A DNA stretch of 64,000 nucleotides from Lysinibacillus_B sp036662795 (GTDB lineage: Bacteria > Bacillota > Bacilli > Bacillales_A > Planococcaceae), in NCBI RefSeq assembly GCF_036662795.1, contig NZ_JBAFWZ010000002.1, positions 123,085 to 187,084 on the forward strand, read 5' to 3'. A program made the translations under genes and the position numbers. This document shows, piece by piece, positions 9,160 to 17,767 of this stretch (its first letter is position 1; each line of letters opens with the position of its first letter). Below the pieces are notes generated by a model that was given only the letters and a program-made list of their open reading frames with translations, was not told the origin of the DNA and ran no database searches.

Positions 9160-9545
9160 TTATCCGCACAAAAGGGAGCCAACCGAACAATAGCCAGGTC
9201 TATCCGAACAAAAGAGTGGTCTATCCGCACAAAAGGGAGCCAACCGAACAATAGCCAGGTCCATCCGAACAAAAGCGGGTGCTATCCGCACAAAAGGAGT
9301 GTCCATCCGAACAAAAGCCGAGTCTATCCGCACAAAAGGGAGCCAACCGAACAAAAGGGGGTACTATCCGCACAAAAGGAGTGCCCATCCGAACAAAAGT
9401 CGAGCCTATCCGCACAAAAGGGAGCCAACCGAACAAAAGCGGGTGCTATCCGCACAAAAGCGGGTGCTATCCGCACAAAAGGAATGTCCAACCGAACAAA
9501 AGCAGAGTCTATCTGCACAAAAGCCGCCCCCCATCCTCACAACAA
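9160..9545. repeat. Array of about 19 short degenerate repeats, period about 20-21 bp
   Basis: The core NATCCG(C/A)ACAAAAG or CAACCGAACAAAAG recurs at about 9161, 9180, 9201, 9222, 9241, 9262, 9283, 9304, 9325, 9344, 9364, 9386, 9407, 9426, 9447, 9468, 9489, 9510 and (degenerate) 9531. Units of the TATCCGCAC and C(A/C)ACCGAAC or CATCCGAAC kinds tend to alternate. Unit length varies (19-22 bases), so all reading frames on both strands stay open; the low-complexity proteins they would encode (IRTK, YPHK or FVRI type) are judged artefacts because period and frame do not hold. The array fills the gap between a terminator and the YitT-like gene. Confidence 0.9.
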
Positions 9546-9647
9546 CAATCCGCATCTCAAAACAGTATTTTTATCCCTACAAAATCATCATGTTTGATCC
9601 CTGACGTTCATAAAATATATGCATGTCCAGTTGCTGGGGGGATACGT

Positions 9648-10217
9648 ATTTATTTTCTAAAGAAATCCATAGTTATCGTGATTGGTAGCATTTTTTTAGC
9701 GATCGGCATAAACCTCTTTCTAACGCCGTTCGAAATTTTGGACGGAGGAATCGTCGGACTAGCCTTAATTGCACATTATATTTTTAATATGAAAATTGGT
9801 CTCATGATCATTATTTTTAGCGCACCTATTTTTGTCCTCGCATGGTTTAAATACAGATTTTATTTTTATAACAGCTTACATGGCTTACTTATTTCTTCTG
9901 TCATGATCGACTTTTTCAAGCCTATACGTTCTCCCGTACATATTGATGGTGTTTTTAGCGCCATTTTAGGTGGGATTTTTATAGGAAATGGAATTGGTTT
10001 GATGCTTCGTTATAAAACAAGTACTGGTGGAACAGATTTATTGGCACAATTTATAAGTGATAAAACCGGAATTAATGTTGGTATTCTCATTTTTTTTATT
10101 GATTCAATCGTAATTGTTTTAGGTGGTCTTCTATTATCCTCGAGCACCCTTTTACTCTCAATTATTACAATACTAGTTGTAGGGATTACGACCAGCCTGA
10201 TTACACGGAAAAGCTAA
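9648..10217 (+). CDS. YitT/YczE-like (DUF161) membrane protein
   Basis: Integral membrane protein with about five helices. Typical family features are the start IGSIFLAIGINLFLTPFEILDGG and the segment STGGTDLLAQFI. At about 189 residues it lacks the C-terminal DUF2179 domain of full-length YitT proteins, so it is a short form. The start is uncertain: there is no ATG in frame near the N-terminus. The best ribosome binding site (GGGGGG at 9636-9641) points to an ATT codon at 9648, a rare start; a TTG at 9594 lacks a binding site. The frame continues upstream into the repeat array, but that part is not believed to be coding. Function unknown. Confidence 0.65.
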   Translation: MYFLKKSIVIVIGSIFLAIGINLFLTPFEILDGGIVGLALIAHYIFNMKIGLMIIIFSAPIFVLAWFKYRFYFYNSLHGLLISSVMIDFFKPIRSPVHIDGVFSAILGGIFIGNGIGLMLRYKTSTGGTDLLAQFISDKTGINVGILIFFIDSIVIVLGGLLLSSSTLLLSIITILVVGITTSLITRKS

Positions 10218-10240
10218 TGCTTCATTTCTTGAACATAAAG

Positions 10241-10290
10241 CTACATTTTACGAATGTTTGTTCGTGAAATGTGGTCTTTTCTTTTTTTCT
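10241..10290 (+). terminator. Intrinsic terminator after YitT-like gene
   Basis: 14-bp stem (10241-10254 with 10261-10274, some G-T pairs), then a long T-rich tract. Confidence 0.75.
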
Positions 10291-10328
10291 CGTGTTACAA
10301 TAAAACAAAAACTAAGGAGGCGTTTCGG

Positions 10329-11498
10329 ATGAAAATTTTTCATACAGGGGATTGGCATTTAGGAAAACTTGTTCAAGGTATATATATGACGCAGGATCAG
10401 CGGTATGTATTGCAACAGTTTATTAGAGCGATTGACGAGGAAAAACCGGATGCTATCATTATTGCGGGCGATTTATACGACCGCTCCATTCCTCCTGTTG
10501 AAGCAGTGGACCTTTTGGATGAAACATTAGCCCAAATTGTCTTGAAGCGAAATATTCCGGTTGTTGCTATCGCTGGTAACCATGATAGTCCGACACGTGT
10601 CGAGTTTGGTAGTAAGCTCATGAAGGAAACGGGGCTGCATATTGTTGGGGACATGAAGGAAAACTTACAGCCAGTCGTTTTACAGGACGAGCATGGAGAA
10701 GTTCATTTTCATTTAATTCCATTTGCAGAGCCTTCCATTGTCCGGAACGTACTTCAGGACGGGGAAATCGCTACTTACGATGATGCAATGAAAAAAATAA
10801 TTGAGAGAATCCAACAAGGGATGAATTCAAATGCTCGACATATTGCAGTTGCCCATGCATTTGTTACACCATACGGAGAAAAAGGGGACAACACAAGTGA
10901 CTCGGAACGGCCGCTTGCTATTGGCGGCTCGGAATGTGTACATGCACAGTATTTTGAGCCGTTTCACTATACGGCGCTTGGTCACCTCCATCGAGCCCAT
11001 TTTGTTTTGCACGAAAACATTCGTTATGCAGGTTCACCGTTGAAGTATTCATCATCTGAAGCTACTCACGAGAAGGGGTTTCTTATTATTGATTTAGCCG
11101 CTGACGGTTCAGTACAGGTTGAAAAACGAAAGCTTACACCTTTACGTGATGTACGTATTATCGAGGGGACTCTACAGGAAATTTTACGTCATGAAGAAAG
11201 TGATGACTATGTTTTTGTGCGTTTAAATGATATTACGCCAATTGTCGGTGCAATGGAGCAAATTCGTACTGTTTATAAGAATGCAATGCACGTGGAGCGA
11301 AAAACGATGCATGTAGAGCGAGTGCATCAGGGAGAAATTGTAAAACGTAATGTGCTTGATGATGTCACGCTATTTAAAGGGTTTGTAACGGAAATGACAG
11401 GCAATCAGCCAAGTGATATAGCCCTAGAAATTTTTCAGGAGGCTCTAGATGAAATGCTAGCAGAAGAACGAGAAAGTCAGGAGGTCGGAATAAAATGA
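10329..11498 (+). CDS. sbcD: Exonuclease SbcCD subunit D (Mre11-like nuclease)
   Basis: Nuclease subunit of the SbcCD complex, which cleaves hairpins and processes DNA ends. Metallophosphoesterase motifs: GDWHLGK at residues 7-13, GDLYDR near 46, GNHD near 84 and GHLH near 218. The real start is ATG 10329 with AAGGAGG eight bases upstream; an in-frame extension to 10254 lies in the preceding terminator. Length 389 is normal. The stop overlaps the sbcC start by 4 bases (ATGA), showing coupled translation. Confidence 0.95.
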   Translation: MKIFHTGDWHLGKLVQGIYMTQDQRYVLQQFIRAIDEEKPDAIIIAGDLYDRSIPPVEAVDLLDETLAQIVLKRNIPVVAIAGNHDSPTRVEFGSKLMKETGLHIVGDMKENLQPVVLQDEHGEVHFHLIPFAEPSIVRNVLQDGEIATYDDAMKKIIERIQQGMNSNARHIAVAHAFVTPYGEKGDNTSDSERPLAIGGSECVHAQYFEPFHYTALGHLHRAHFVLHENIRYAGSPLKYSSSEATHEKGFLIIDLAADGSVQVEKRKLTPLRDVRIIEGTLQEILRHEESDDYVFVRLNDITPIVGAMEQIRTVYKNAMHVERKTMHVERVHQGEIVKRNVLDDVTLFKGFVTEMTGNQPSDIALEIFQEALDEMLAEERESQEVGIK

Positions 11499-14400
11499 AG
11501 CCAATAAAACTTACGATGCGCGCTTTTGGTCCATATAAGGGTGTGGAAGTAATTGACTTTACCGAGCTGCAGGATAATCGCTTATTCGTAATTTCAGGAG
11601 CAACAGGCGCAGGAAAAACAACGATTTTTGATGGCATTACCTTTGCATTATATGGTGCTGGCAGTGGACAAGATCGAAAAGAAAACAAATCAATGCGCAG
11701 TGATTTTGCAGAGGATAGTATGCATACTGCTGTAGAGCTGATTTTTGAGGTGCAGGGTAAAACATACCGAGTATTGCGACAGCTTTCCCATGTGAAAAAA
11801 GGTCGTAAAACACCAACAGGAGAGGATTATGCCCTTGTAGAAATCGGTCCAGATGGTGAAGAAATAAAGGTAGTGGAACGACAGAGGGTAACGGACATTA
11901 ATCAAAAGCTTGAGGAGATAATTGGCCTATCGTATGACCAGTTTAATCAAATCATCATGCTGCCGCAGGGGGAGTTCCGGAAGCTTCTCACTTCTCAATC
12001 TGAAAATAAAGAAGTGATCTTACGAAAAATTTTCAAAACGGAGCGCTATGGCAATATTTCGAAAAAGCTTGAGGAAAAAAAGCGCTTAGCCGAGCAGCAA
12101 GCAAGTACTGCTAGAGCAATGCGAGATAGCTATATAGACCAACTATCTGGTGCTTTACCCCTACGGCAATCTCTATTGTTCGAACGATTAGAGGGACAAG
12201 CAAATATTTATCAAATCCAAGAGGCACTAGACGAGGAAAGAAAATATTACGAGGATAAAGTGATGGTGGATGAAAAGCTATATAAGGAAAGCTTTAATGC
12301 TCATCACGAAAAGCAACAGCAATACATTGTAAGCGAAAAGTTAAATGAACGGATTACTAGCTTAATGCAGAAAAAAGAGCAGCTTTCGAATAAGGAGCAG
12401 GAGCTACCATTATTTGAAGCGAAAAAGGCGGAGATTGAGGCTGCAAATAAAGCCGCTAAGCTCCATCCAATATTCGAAGTATGTAAATTAACTGCGGCTG
12501 AACTACAGGAGAAAACAGAAGCTTGCTCCAATTTAGCCGAAACCCTGCACAGAGCACAGGAGAGGTTAAGTATCGTAGAAGCAACACTGTTAGCCGAAAG
12601 TAATCGGGAGGTAGAGCGAGATCATTTGACTCAGAAAATAACGGAGCTTGAAAAGATCAAACCCCTTTACGAAGAAATTGATAACCTTACAGGAGCTGTT
12701 ACGACGTTGCAGGAACATACTGAGGTGTTGCATCGTGCAATCGTAACAAAGTCTGATGAATTGAAGCAAAAAAAGGATCAATTAGGAAAGAGAGCAACCC
12801 TTATCGAGGAAATGGAGCATAAAACAGCAAAGCTCCCAGAAGCGATGCAAAAGCAGCAGCGATTAAAAGAAATCATAGCTCTATTTGCCAAGCTTCAAAA
12901 AGCGGAAAATTCTGCACAACTTTTACAGAAAGAATATTCGGAGGCAGATTCGAAATACCAAACAATAAGGGTAGCCTACGACGCCGAAGAAAAAGAATGG
13001 TTAAATAATCAGGCCTATCATTTAGCCACTACGTTAGTACCGGGAGCTCCCTGTCCAGTTTGTGGTAGCAAGGAGCATGCATCCATCCATCAAGTTGTTC
13101 TTCAGGCAGTCGATGAAGTGGCGCTAAAGGGGCTTAAGAATACATTAGAGAAGGCTGAGCAACAAAAATATTCTCTACAAGGAAATGTTTCTGCCGCTTT
13201 AAATATAGTGGAAGAACTTCAGTCGGAGTTAGCAGGCTATAATGTACATCCAATCGACCGAGAAGAGCAGGAAGTAAATTATAAAGAAGTAACCCGCTAT
13301 GTTGAGGAGCTACAAGAAGTAACTCGTAAATTAATAGTAATTAAAAAACAATACAAGGATTTACAGCAGCAGGTGGAGCAGCTTGAGGTAGAAAAGGTAA
13401 ATGATGAGTCACATTATTATGAGCAACAACAGAGCTTAGTACAGCAGCAGGCGGTACTAGAGCAAAAAAGCAAGGCAATTCCAACTGAGTTGCCAAACTT
13501 AAAAACATTAAATGAGGCACTATATGCAGCTCAGCAAAACCTTAGTAAATTACAGCAGGCGCTTCAACAGGCACAGCAACAGTACGATTCAGTACGTATG
13601 ACGATTACAAAAACAGAGGAAGCGTTAAAGCTAACGGAGGAAGCTAAACAAGGACTTCAAGAAAAGTTATCGAAGGCTAAAGCACAATTTACTACGGAGC
13701 TTTCAGCAGCAGGCTTTTCCTCCTTTGAACAGTTTTCTTTAGCGAAGCGCAGTGAGGAACAAATCGCCCTTTTGCAGCAACAATACATCAATTTTACAAA
13801 TGAGCTTCATGCATTAAAGGAATTTGTTAGAGAAGAGAATGGTTCGCTACAAGGGAAGGAAATAGTCGATTTAACAGCTCTATCTAATGAGCTCCAGGGA
13901 TTAAAGCTAGCATACGAGCAGGCATATCATGTGCTTAACGTCTCTAAGGATTGTGCCCGCAACTGTGTGGATTATACTGACAAGCTCGAGGAAGTGGCTG
14001 AAAAAATTGATACACTCGAAAGGGTTTCTAACGAAATAGTCGATTTATATAACATGCTACGCGGTCAAAATTCAAAAAAGGTTTCTTTTGAGCGATACGT
14101 ACAGATGGGGTATTTAGAGCAGATTACAGAGGCAGCAAATATTCGTCTACATCATTTATCAAACGGTCAATATCGATTAGTTTGCTCTGATCGTCAAGAA
14201 TCACATGGTCGTCAAAGTGGTCTAAGTCTGGATGTGTATGATAGCTATACTGGTCAAACACGTGATGTAAAAACGTTATCCGGTGGAGAGAAATTTAACG
14301 CGTCTCTTTGTTTGGCGCTTGGAATGGCAGATGTGATTCAAAGCTTCCAGGGGAATGTCCGTATTGATACGATGTTTATTGATGAAGGATTTGGCTCGCT

Positions 14401-14572
14401 AGATGAAGAGTCATTAATGCGTGCTATTGACACCTTAATCGATCTTCAAAAATCAGGACGTATAATCGGTGTGATATCACACGTTGCTGAGCTAAAGGCA
14501 GCCATCCCTGCCATTTTAGAAGTTGAGAAGCTAAAAGAAGGCTATAGTCGAACAAAGATACTATTAAAATAA
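11495..14572 (+). CDS. sbcC: Exonuclease SbcCD subunit C (Rad50-like ATPase)
   Basis: SMC-like ATPase partner of SbcD. Walker A GATGAGKT at residues 35-42; two very long coiled-coil arms rich in Gln, Glu and Lys; a zinc hook CPVCG near 519 at the hinge; signature LSGGEKF near 928; Walker B MFIDEGFGSLD near 960. Length 1025 residues is typical of Bacillus-type SbcC. It is the second gene of a two-gene operon closed by a strong terminator. The complex protects against inverted repeats and hairpin-forming DNA, several of which occur in this window. Confidence 0.95.
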   Translation: MKPIKLTMRAFGPYKGVEVIDFTELQDNRLFVISGATGAGKTTIFDGITFALYGAGSGQDRKENKSMRSDFAEDSMHTAVELIFEVQGKTYRVLRQLSHVKKGRKTPTGEDYALVEIGPDGEEIKVVERQRVTDINQKLEEIIGLSYDQFNQIIMLPQGEFRKLLTSQSENKEVILRKIFKTERYGNISKKLEEKKRLAEQQASTARAMRDSYIDQLSGALPLRQSLLFERLEGQANIYQIQEALDEERKYYEDKVMVDEKLYKESFNAHHEKQQQYIVSEKLNERITSLMQKKEQLSNKEQELPLFEAKKAEIEAANKAAKLHPIFEVCKLTAAELQEKTEACSNLAETLHRAQERLSIVEATLLAESNREVERDHLTQKITELEKIKPLYEEIDNLTGAVTTLQEHTEVLHRAIVTKSDELKQKKDQLGKRATLIEEMEHKTAKLPEAMQKQQRLKEIIALFAKLQKAENSAQLLQKEYSEADSKYQTIRVAYDAEEKEWLNNQAYHLATTLVPGAPCPVCGSKEHASIHQVVLQAVDEVALKGLKNTLEKAEQQKYSLQGNVSAALNIVEELQSELAGYNVHPIDREEQEVNYKEVTRYVEELQEVTRKLIVIKKQYKDLQQQVEQLEVEKVNDESHYYEQQQSLVQQQAVLEQKSKAIPTELPNLKTLNEALYAAQQNLSKLQQALQQAQQQYDSVRMTITKTEEALKLTEEAKQGLQEKLSKAKAQFTTELSAAGFSSFEQFSLAKRSEEQIALLQQQYINFTNELHALKEFVREENGSLQGKEIVDLTALSNELQGLKLAYEQAYHVLNVSKDCARNCVDYTDKLEEVAEKIDTLERVSNEIVDLYNMLRGQNSKKVSFERYVQMGYLEQITEAANIRLHHLSNGQYRLVCSDRQESHGRQSGLSLDVYDSYTGQTRDVKTLSGGEKFNASLCLALGMADVIQSFQGNVRIDTMFIDEGFGSLDEESLMRAIDTLIDLQKSGRIIGVISHVAELKAAIPAILEVEKLKEGYSRTKILLK

Positions 14573-14576
14573 AGAC

Positions 14577-14632
14577 AAGGGTACATTTCGTCGATATGTT
14601 TGACGAAATGTACCCTTAAAAATTATTTTTTT
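14577..14632. terminator. Intrinsic terminator between sbcC and a convergent small gene
   Basis: Perfect 16-bp stem (14577-14592 with 14602-14617). T-rich flank follows on the plus side. It could serve both convergent genes. Confidence 0.85.
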
Positions 14633-14748
14633 CTAGTTGTTGCTGACTTTATTGGACTTGCCTTTTTACTATCAATTGCTTTTTTTACAACTGGATATAC
14701 GACAGGTGCCCATCTCATAGCTGTTTTGACGATTTTTCCTAATTTCAT
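14623..14748 (-). CDS. Small basic protein, 41 residues, function unknown
   Basis: Minus-strand gene starting at ATG 14748 with AAGGAGTG correctly spaced upstream; the frame reaches further upstream but without a second good site. The product is 41 residues, basic (many Lys and Arg), with one short hydrophobic stretch containing two prolines (WAPVVYPVV). It is not a shadow of sbcC, which ends at 14572. I do not recognise a named family. The strong ribosome binding site and the convergent terminator support expression. Confidence 0.6.
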   Translation of the reverse strand: MKLGKIVKTAMRWAPVVYPVVKKAIDSKKASPIKSATTRKK

Positions 14749-14825
14749 TTTCTGCACTCCTTGCCTATACATATTTATTGTAATTTGTGTGATTAATATA
14801 CCCAATTGCATTTACTTTATAAACG

Positions 14826-15152
14826 TTAACGAAGTACCTTTACACCTTCAATAACGTTCCAAATAATAACGGCGAAATTAATAAGCATATATACACCGAA
14901 GGCTATAATCCAGGAAAAAAATGCTGAATCGCCGAGATTGACCGCCTCATTAGAAAAAATACCTAACGCGAAAATACCGATAAATAAAAATATAGCAAGA
15001 ATAATTGGGATGATATGTGAAAGTAAAGCGCGAATTGAATGTCGTTTTACTTCAGAATCATGTGAAACAAAATACACAACAATCGGTACAATAAACGGAG
15101 CAAAAAAGATACTAAAATAATTCAATGCACTTAAACCTTTTGAATTATTCAT
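14826..15152 (-). CDS. DUF4870-like small membrane protein
   Basis: 108 residues with three hydrophobic helices (about 12-30, 40-65, 78-105) and the family-like beginning LSALNYFSIFFAPFIVPIVVYF followed by a short polar loop containing HDSEVKRHS. The start is ATG 15152 behind GGGAGGGG; an upstream in-frame start at 15167 would lie inside the ribosome binding site. DUF4870 proteins are small membrane proteins of unknown function. Confidence 0.75.
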   Translation of the reverse strand: MNNSKGLSALNYFSIFFAPFIVPIVVYFVSHDSEVKRHSIRALLSHIIPIILAIFLFIGIFALGIFSNEAVNLGDSAFFSWIIAFGVYMLINFAVIIWNVIEGVKVLR

Positions 15153-15283
15153 AAAAACCCCTCCCAAGTAGTATTATTAACTAGTTTACGGATGAATAGG
15201 CATAAAAGTTTCGATTAATTCATACTTGATTATAGTAGAATGTTCACTTAAAATGGAGCTGTTCAACAATTACATGATGTATT

Positions 15284-15375
15284 ACCACAAGGGGGGCCGA
15301 GCAAGTCGGCTGAGATTGTGCACAGCTGCACTGACCCTTCGAACCTGTAAGTTAAAGCTTGCGTAGGGATGTGGA
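15284..15375 (+). promoter_or_regulatory. TPP riboswitch (THI element)
   Basis: Contains the invariant blocks of the thiamine pyrophosphate aptamer: GGGG before GCTGAGATT, ACCCTTCGAACCTG, and GCGTAGGGAT, closed by P1 CCACA (15285-15289) with TGTGG (15370-15374). It precedes thiT and is followed by an intrinsic terminator, so TPP binding should stop transcription. Confidence 0.95.
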
Positions 15376-15392
15376 TAGAAACCGACTTCATA

Positions 15393-15428
15393 ACGATGTT
15401 AGGCTCTGTCCTAATGTCGTTTTTTCTA
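15393..15428 (+). terminator. Expression-platform terminator of the TPP riboswitch
   Basis: 11-bp stem (15393-15403 with 15410-15420, two G-T pairs), 6-base loop, then T-rich run; located between the aptamer and thiT. Confidence 0.85.
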
Positions 15429-15485
15429 TTTCATATCCTCCTTGTGTTCTAGTTCTACATCGGAACAAAAAAAGGAGATTGAAAA

Positions 15486-16043
15486 ATGGACAAAAAACGT
15501 TTATTAATGATGGTGGAAATTGCGATTTTTGCAGGGATTGGGCTTATTCTAGATAAGCTAACATTTACAATTTGGGCACAGGGAGGCTCAGTAAGCTTAG
15601 TAATGGTTCCGATCGTACTAATGGCCATTCGTTGGGGGCTAGCAGCGGGGCTCACGACGGGGGTATTAATTGGCGTACTACAAATAGCATTTGGAGCACA
15701 TGTCTATCATTGGGTCCAAGGCTTACTTGATTACGGGATTGCTTTTACTGCAGTTGGCTTAGCTGCTGTTATTCGCAGACCACTACTTCACGCTACTAGT
15801 AATGGGCAAATGAGAGAAATGGTCTTTTATATTGTACTAGGAACAGTACTTGGCGGCTCTATTCGCTTTGCCGCCCACCTTATTGCAGGTGTTGTGTTCT
15901 TTGCAGAATATGCTGGAGATCAAAATGTGTGGGTTTATTCTATTATTTACAATAGCTCTTATATGATTCCTGCCATTATTTTAACTGCAATTGCAGCTTC
16001 CATGTTATTTACGTCCTCACCAAAACTGTTACAAAAAGCATAA
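15486..16043 (+). CDS. thiT: Thiamine ECF-transporter substrate-binding protein ThiT
   Basis: S component of an energy-coupling-factor importer, binding thiamine in the membrane. 185 residues with six helices and the typical sequences GLILDKLTFTIWAQGGSVSLVMVPIVL and HVYHWVQGLLDYG, which carry the thiamine-site aromatic and acidic residues. AAAAGGAG precedes the ATG. The TPP riboswitch directly upstream confirms the substrate class. The shared EcfA/EcfT energizing module is not in this window. Confidence 0.95.
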   Translation: MDKKRLLMMVEIAIFAGIGLILDKLTFTIWAQGGSVSLVMVPIVLMAIRWGLAAGLTTGVLIGVLQIAFGAHVYHWVQGLLDYGIAFTAVGLAAVIRRPLLHATSNGQMREMVFYIVLGTVLGGSIRFAAHLIAGVVFFAEYAGDQNVWVYSIIYNSSYMIPAIILTAIAASMLFTSSPKLLQKA

Positions 16044-16103
16044 GTAGGCTACTCTCTTTTGAATATGATATAGTATTAAGGAAACTTTTCGATAGAGAGG
16101 GAT

Positions 16104-16862
16104 ATGAGTATGATCGTAAAAACACAAGAAGAAATAGATGCATTTAAAAAAATCGGACGTATAGTAGCTGAAATTCGTGAAGAAATGAAGGCAGCTACAA
16201 AACCAGGTGTAACAACAAAGGATCTAGACGAAATTGCTGGTCGTATGTTTGAAGAGGTTGGTGCAATATCTGGTCCAAAAGGTGAATATGACTTCCCCGG
16301 CTTTACATGTATTAGTGTAAATCATGAAGTAGCCCACGGAATTCCAGGTGCAAAAGTAATTCAAGAAGGCGACCTAGTAAATATCGATGTATCAGGCTCC
16401 TTGAATGGCTATTTTGCGGATACAGGAATTTCTTTCGTTGTTGGGGATGGTTACGAAGATAAGGAAAAGCTTTGTCAGGTTGCAAAATCAGCATTTGATC
16501 GTGCGATGCTAAAGGTAAAAGCAGGCTCCAAATTAAACCAAATTGGGAAAGCGGTTGAGCGTGAGGCCCGTGATCATGGTTTAACAGTTATTATGAACTT
16601 AACAGGTCATGGATTAGGTAAATCACTTCATGAGGCGCCAGAACATATTTTAAATTACTATGATGCTTGGGATTCTACAATTATGAAAGAGGGAATGGTA
16701 CTTGCAGTAGAGCCATTCATCTCAGCAAAAGCAGAGCATATTGTAGAAGCAGGCGACGGCTGGACTTTTATCACTCCTGATAAATCGTTAGTAGCACAAA
16801 TCGAGCATTCCATTATCGTAACGAAAGATAAGCCGATTATTTTAACAACACTAGAAGATTAA
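16104..16862 (+). CDS. map: Type I methionine aminopeptidase
   Basis: Removes the initiator Met from new proteins. The pita-bread metal ligands are present: His in EVAHGIPG (near 79), Asp in NIDVSGSLNGYFADTG (near 96 and 107), His in GHGLGKSLHEAPE (near 171), Glu in LAVEPF (near 205) and Glu in QIEHSI (near 236). Length 252 matches the stand-alone Bacillus form; without the translation-operon context (adk, infA) it is probably the second, YflG-type copy. ATG 16104 is preceded by AGAGAGGGAT; a second ATG follows at 16110. Confidence 0.9.
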   Translation: MSMIVKTQEEIDAFKKIGRIVAEIREEMKAATKPGVTTKDLDEIAGRMFEEVGAISGPKGEYDFPGFTCISVNHEVAHGIPGAKVIQEGDLVNIDVSGSLNGYFADTGISFVVGDGYEDKEKLCQVAKSAFDRAMLKVKAGSKLNQIGKAVEREARDHGLTVIMNLTGHGLGKSLHEAPEHILNYYDAWDSTIMKEGMVLAVEPFISAKAEHIVEAGDGWTFITPDKSLVAQIEHSIIVTKDKPIILTTLED

Positions 16863-16864
16863 AA

Positions 16865-16896
16865 AAAAGCTGCGGGGATATAACCTGCAGCTTTTC
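16865..16896 (+). terminator. Intrinsic terminator after map
   Basis: Stem AAAAGCTGCGGG with the CCTGCAGCTTTT arm, followed by T-rich bases. Confidence 0.75.
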
Positions 16897-16899
16897 CTA

Positions 16900-16939
16900 T
16901 ATAAAAAACTGTCTAAAAGAGAAGCTTCTTTTAGACAGT
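16900..16939 (-). terminator. Intrinsic terminator of the minus-strand tryptophan-rich membrane protein gene
   Basis: Perfect 13-bp stem (16908-16920 with 16927-16939) including the stop codon; minus-strand flank is T-rich. Confidence 0.75.
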
Positions 16940-17656
16940 ACTTTTCTTCCTTATGAAAATAATTCCCGTAGCGAGCACACCACATAAAAATAAAGCTGCC
17001 GTCGTAACGAATAGCTCATCAAAGCCATTTGTAATAGCAATACCAACATAACACCAAATAAATATGCCTGGTGTCACGCGGTCAAAATGATGATAACGCA
17101 AATGTAGGGCGATTGCAGTACCAAGCGATAGCATAATGACAGCCCATAAGCCGTTGCTTAAGCCAAAGCCCTTCCATTCGTAGTACATAATCATATAGCT
17201 AACAATCACAAGAGTAAAAAATAAACTCCAGCCTAGCCATAGTGATATTGGAATACGGAACTGGATACTTTCCTTGTTAAGTGGGTACGTAATATAAAGT
17301 CCGAACAAAGAAATGAGACTAACGACAAATGAAATAGTGGCAATTATTAAGTGTTCATTATGCCATTCATAAAAGAATAAGCTTTGTAAAAAACATGTTC
17401 CAATAAATAACGTTGTTTGCTTACTGCTCAATGCAAAAATGGATTGTCTATTTTTATGAGTCTGCCAAATAAAAATAAATAGGCTAGCAAACAAGAAGAA
17501 TGAAAAACAATATACAAAGCGAGCAGGCGAAAATAATAGCGGTAAGCATTCAATAATGGTGATCGTTGTAGCATTATTTATACCAAGCCAAATAGCTGTT
17601 AATGTGTAAGCGGTCATCGTTAATAAAGAAATTAAAAGTAAAATGCGACGCCCCAT
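16931..17656 (-). CDS. TspO/MBR-like tryptophan-rich membrane protein
   Basis: 241 residues, about seven or eight hydrophobic helices with several Trp and Tyr residues. The segment RIPISLWLGWSLFFTLVIVSY resembles the PFSIYLGW block of bacterial proteins annotated as tryptophan-rich sensory protein, a divergent relative of TspO. AAAGGAGACG precedes ATG 17656. A ligand or role cannot be told. The family assignment rests on this one block and overall topology, so it is moderate. Confidence 0.55.
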   Translation of the reverse strand: MGRRILLLISLLTMTAYTLTAIWLGINNATTITIIECLPLLFSPARFVYCFSFFLFASLFIFIWQTHKNRQSIFALSSKQTTLFIGTCFLQSLFFYEWHNEHLIIATISFVVSLISLFGLYITYPLNKESIQFRIPISLWLGWSLFFTLVIVSYMIMYYEWKGFGLSNGLWAVIMLSLGTAIALHLRYHHFDRVTPGIFIWCYVGIAITNGFDELFVTTAALFLCGVLATGIIFIRKKSTV

Positions 17657-17767
17657 AAATCGTCTCCTTTCTTTAAAAATATATATTTAATTAGTTCCCA
17701 ACAATAAATACCATTTAAACCCATGATAGATTAGAATATAAGGTAATAATCAAAAGGAGTGAGAATA

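Noticed and set aside
9160..9545. Array considered as a CRISPR
   Set aside because: There are no unique spacers; the period is only about 20 bases, repeats are degenerate and directly abut, and no cas genes are nearby.
9160..9545. Array considered as a replication origin because of DnaA-box-like cores
   Set aside because: The match is imperfect in nearly all units, and no dnaA, dnaN or replication genes are close; kept only as a testable resemblance.
9157..9604. Overlapping open frames on both strands across the 9.2-9.6 kb repeats, encoding low-complexity IRTK/YPHK or FVRI-type proteins
   Set aside because: All frames are open because the repeat unit lacks stop codons; unit length is not a multiple of three, there is no ribosome binding site, and the frames end where the array ends.
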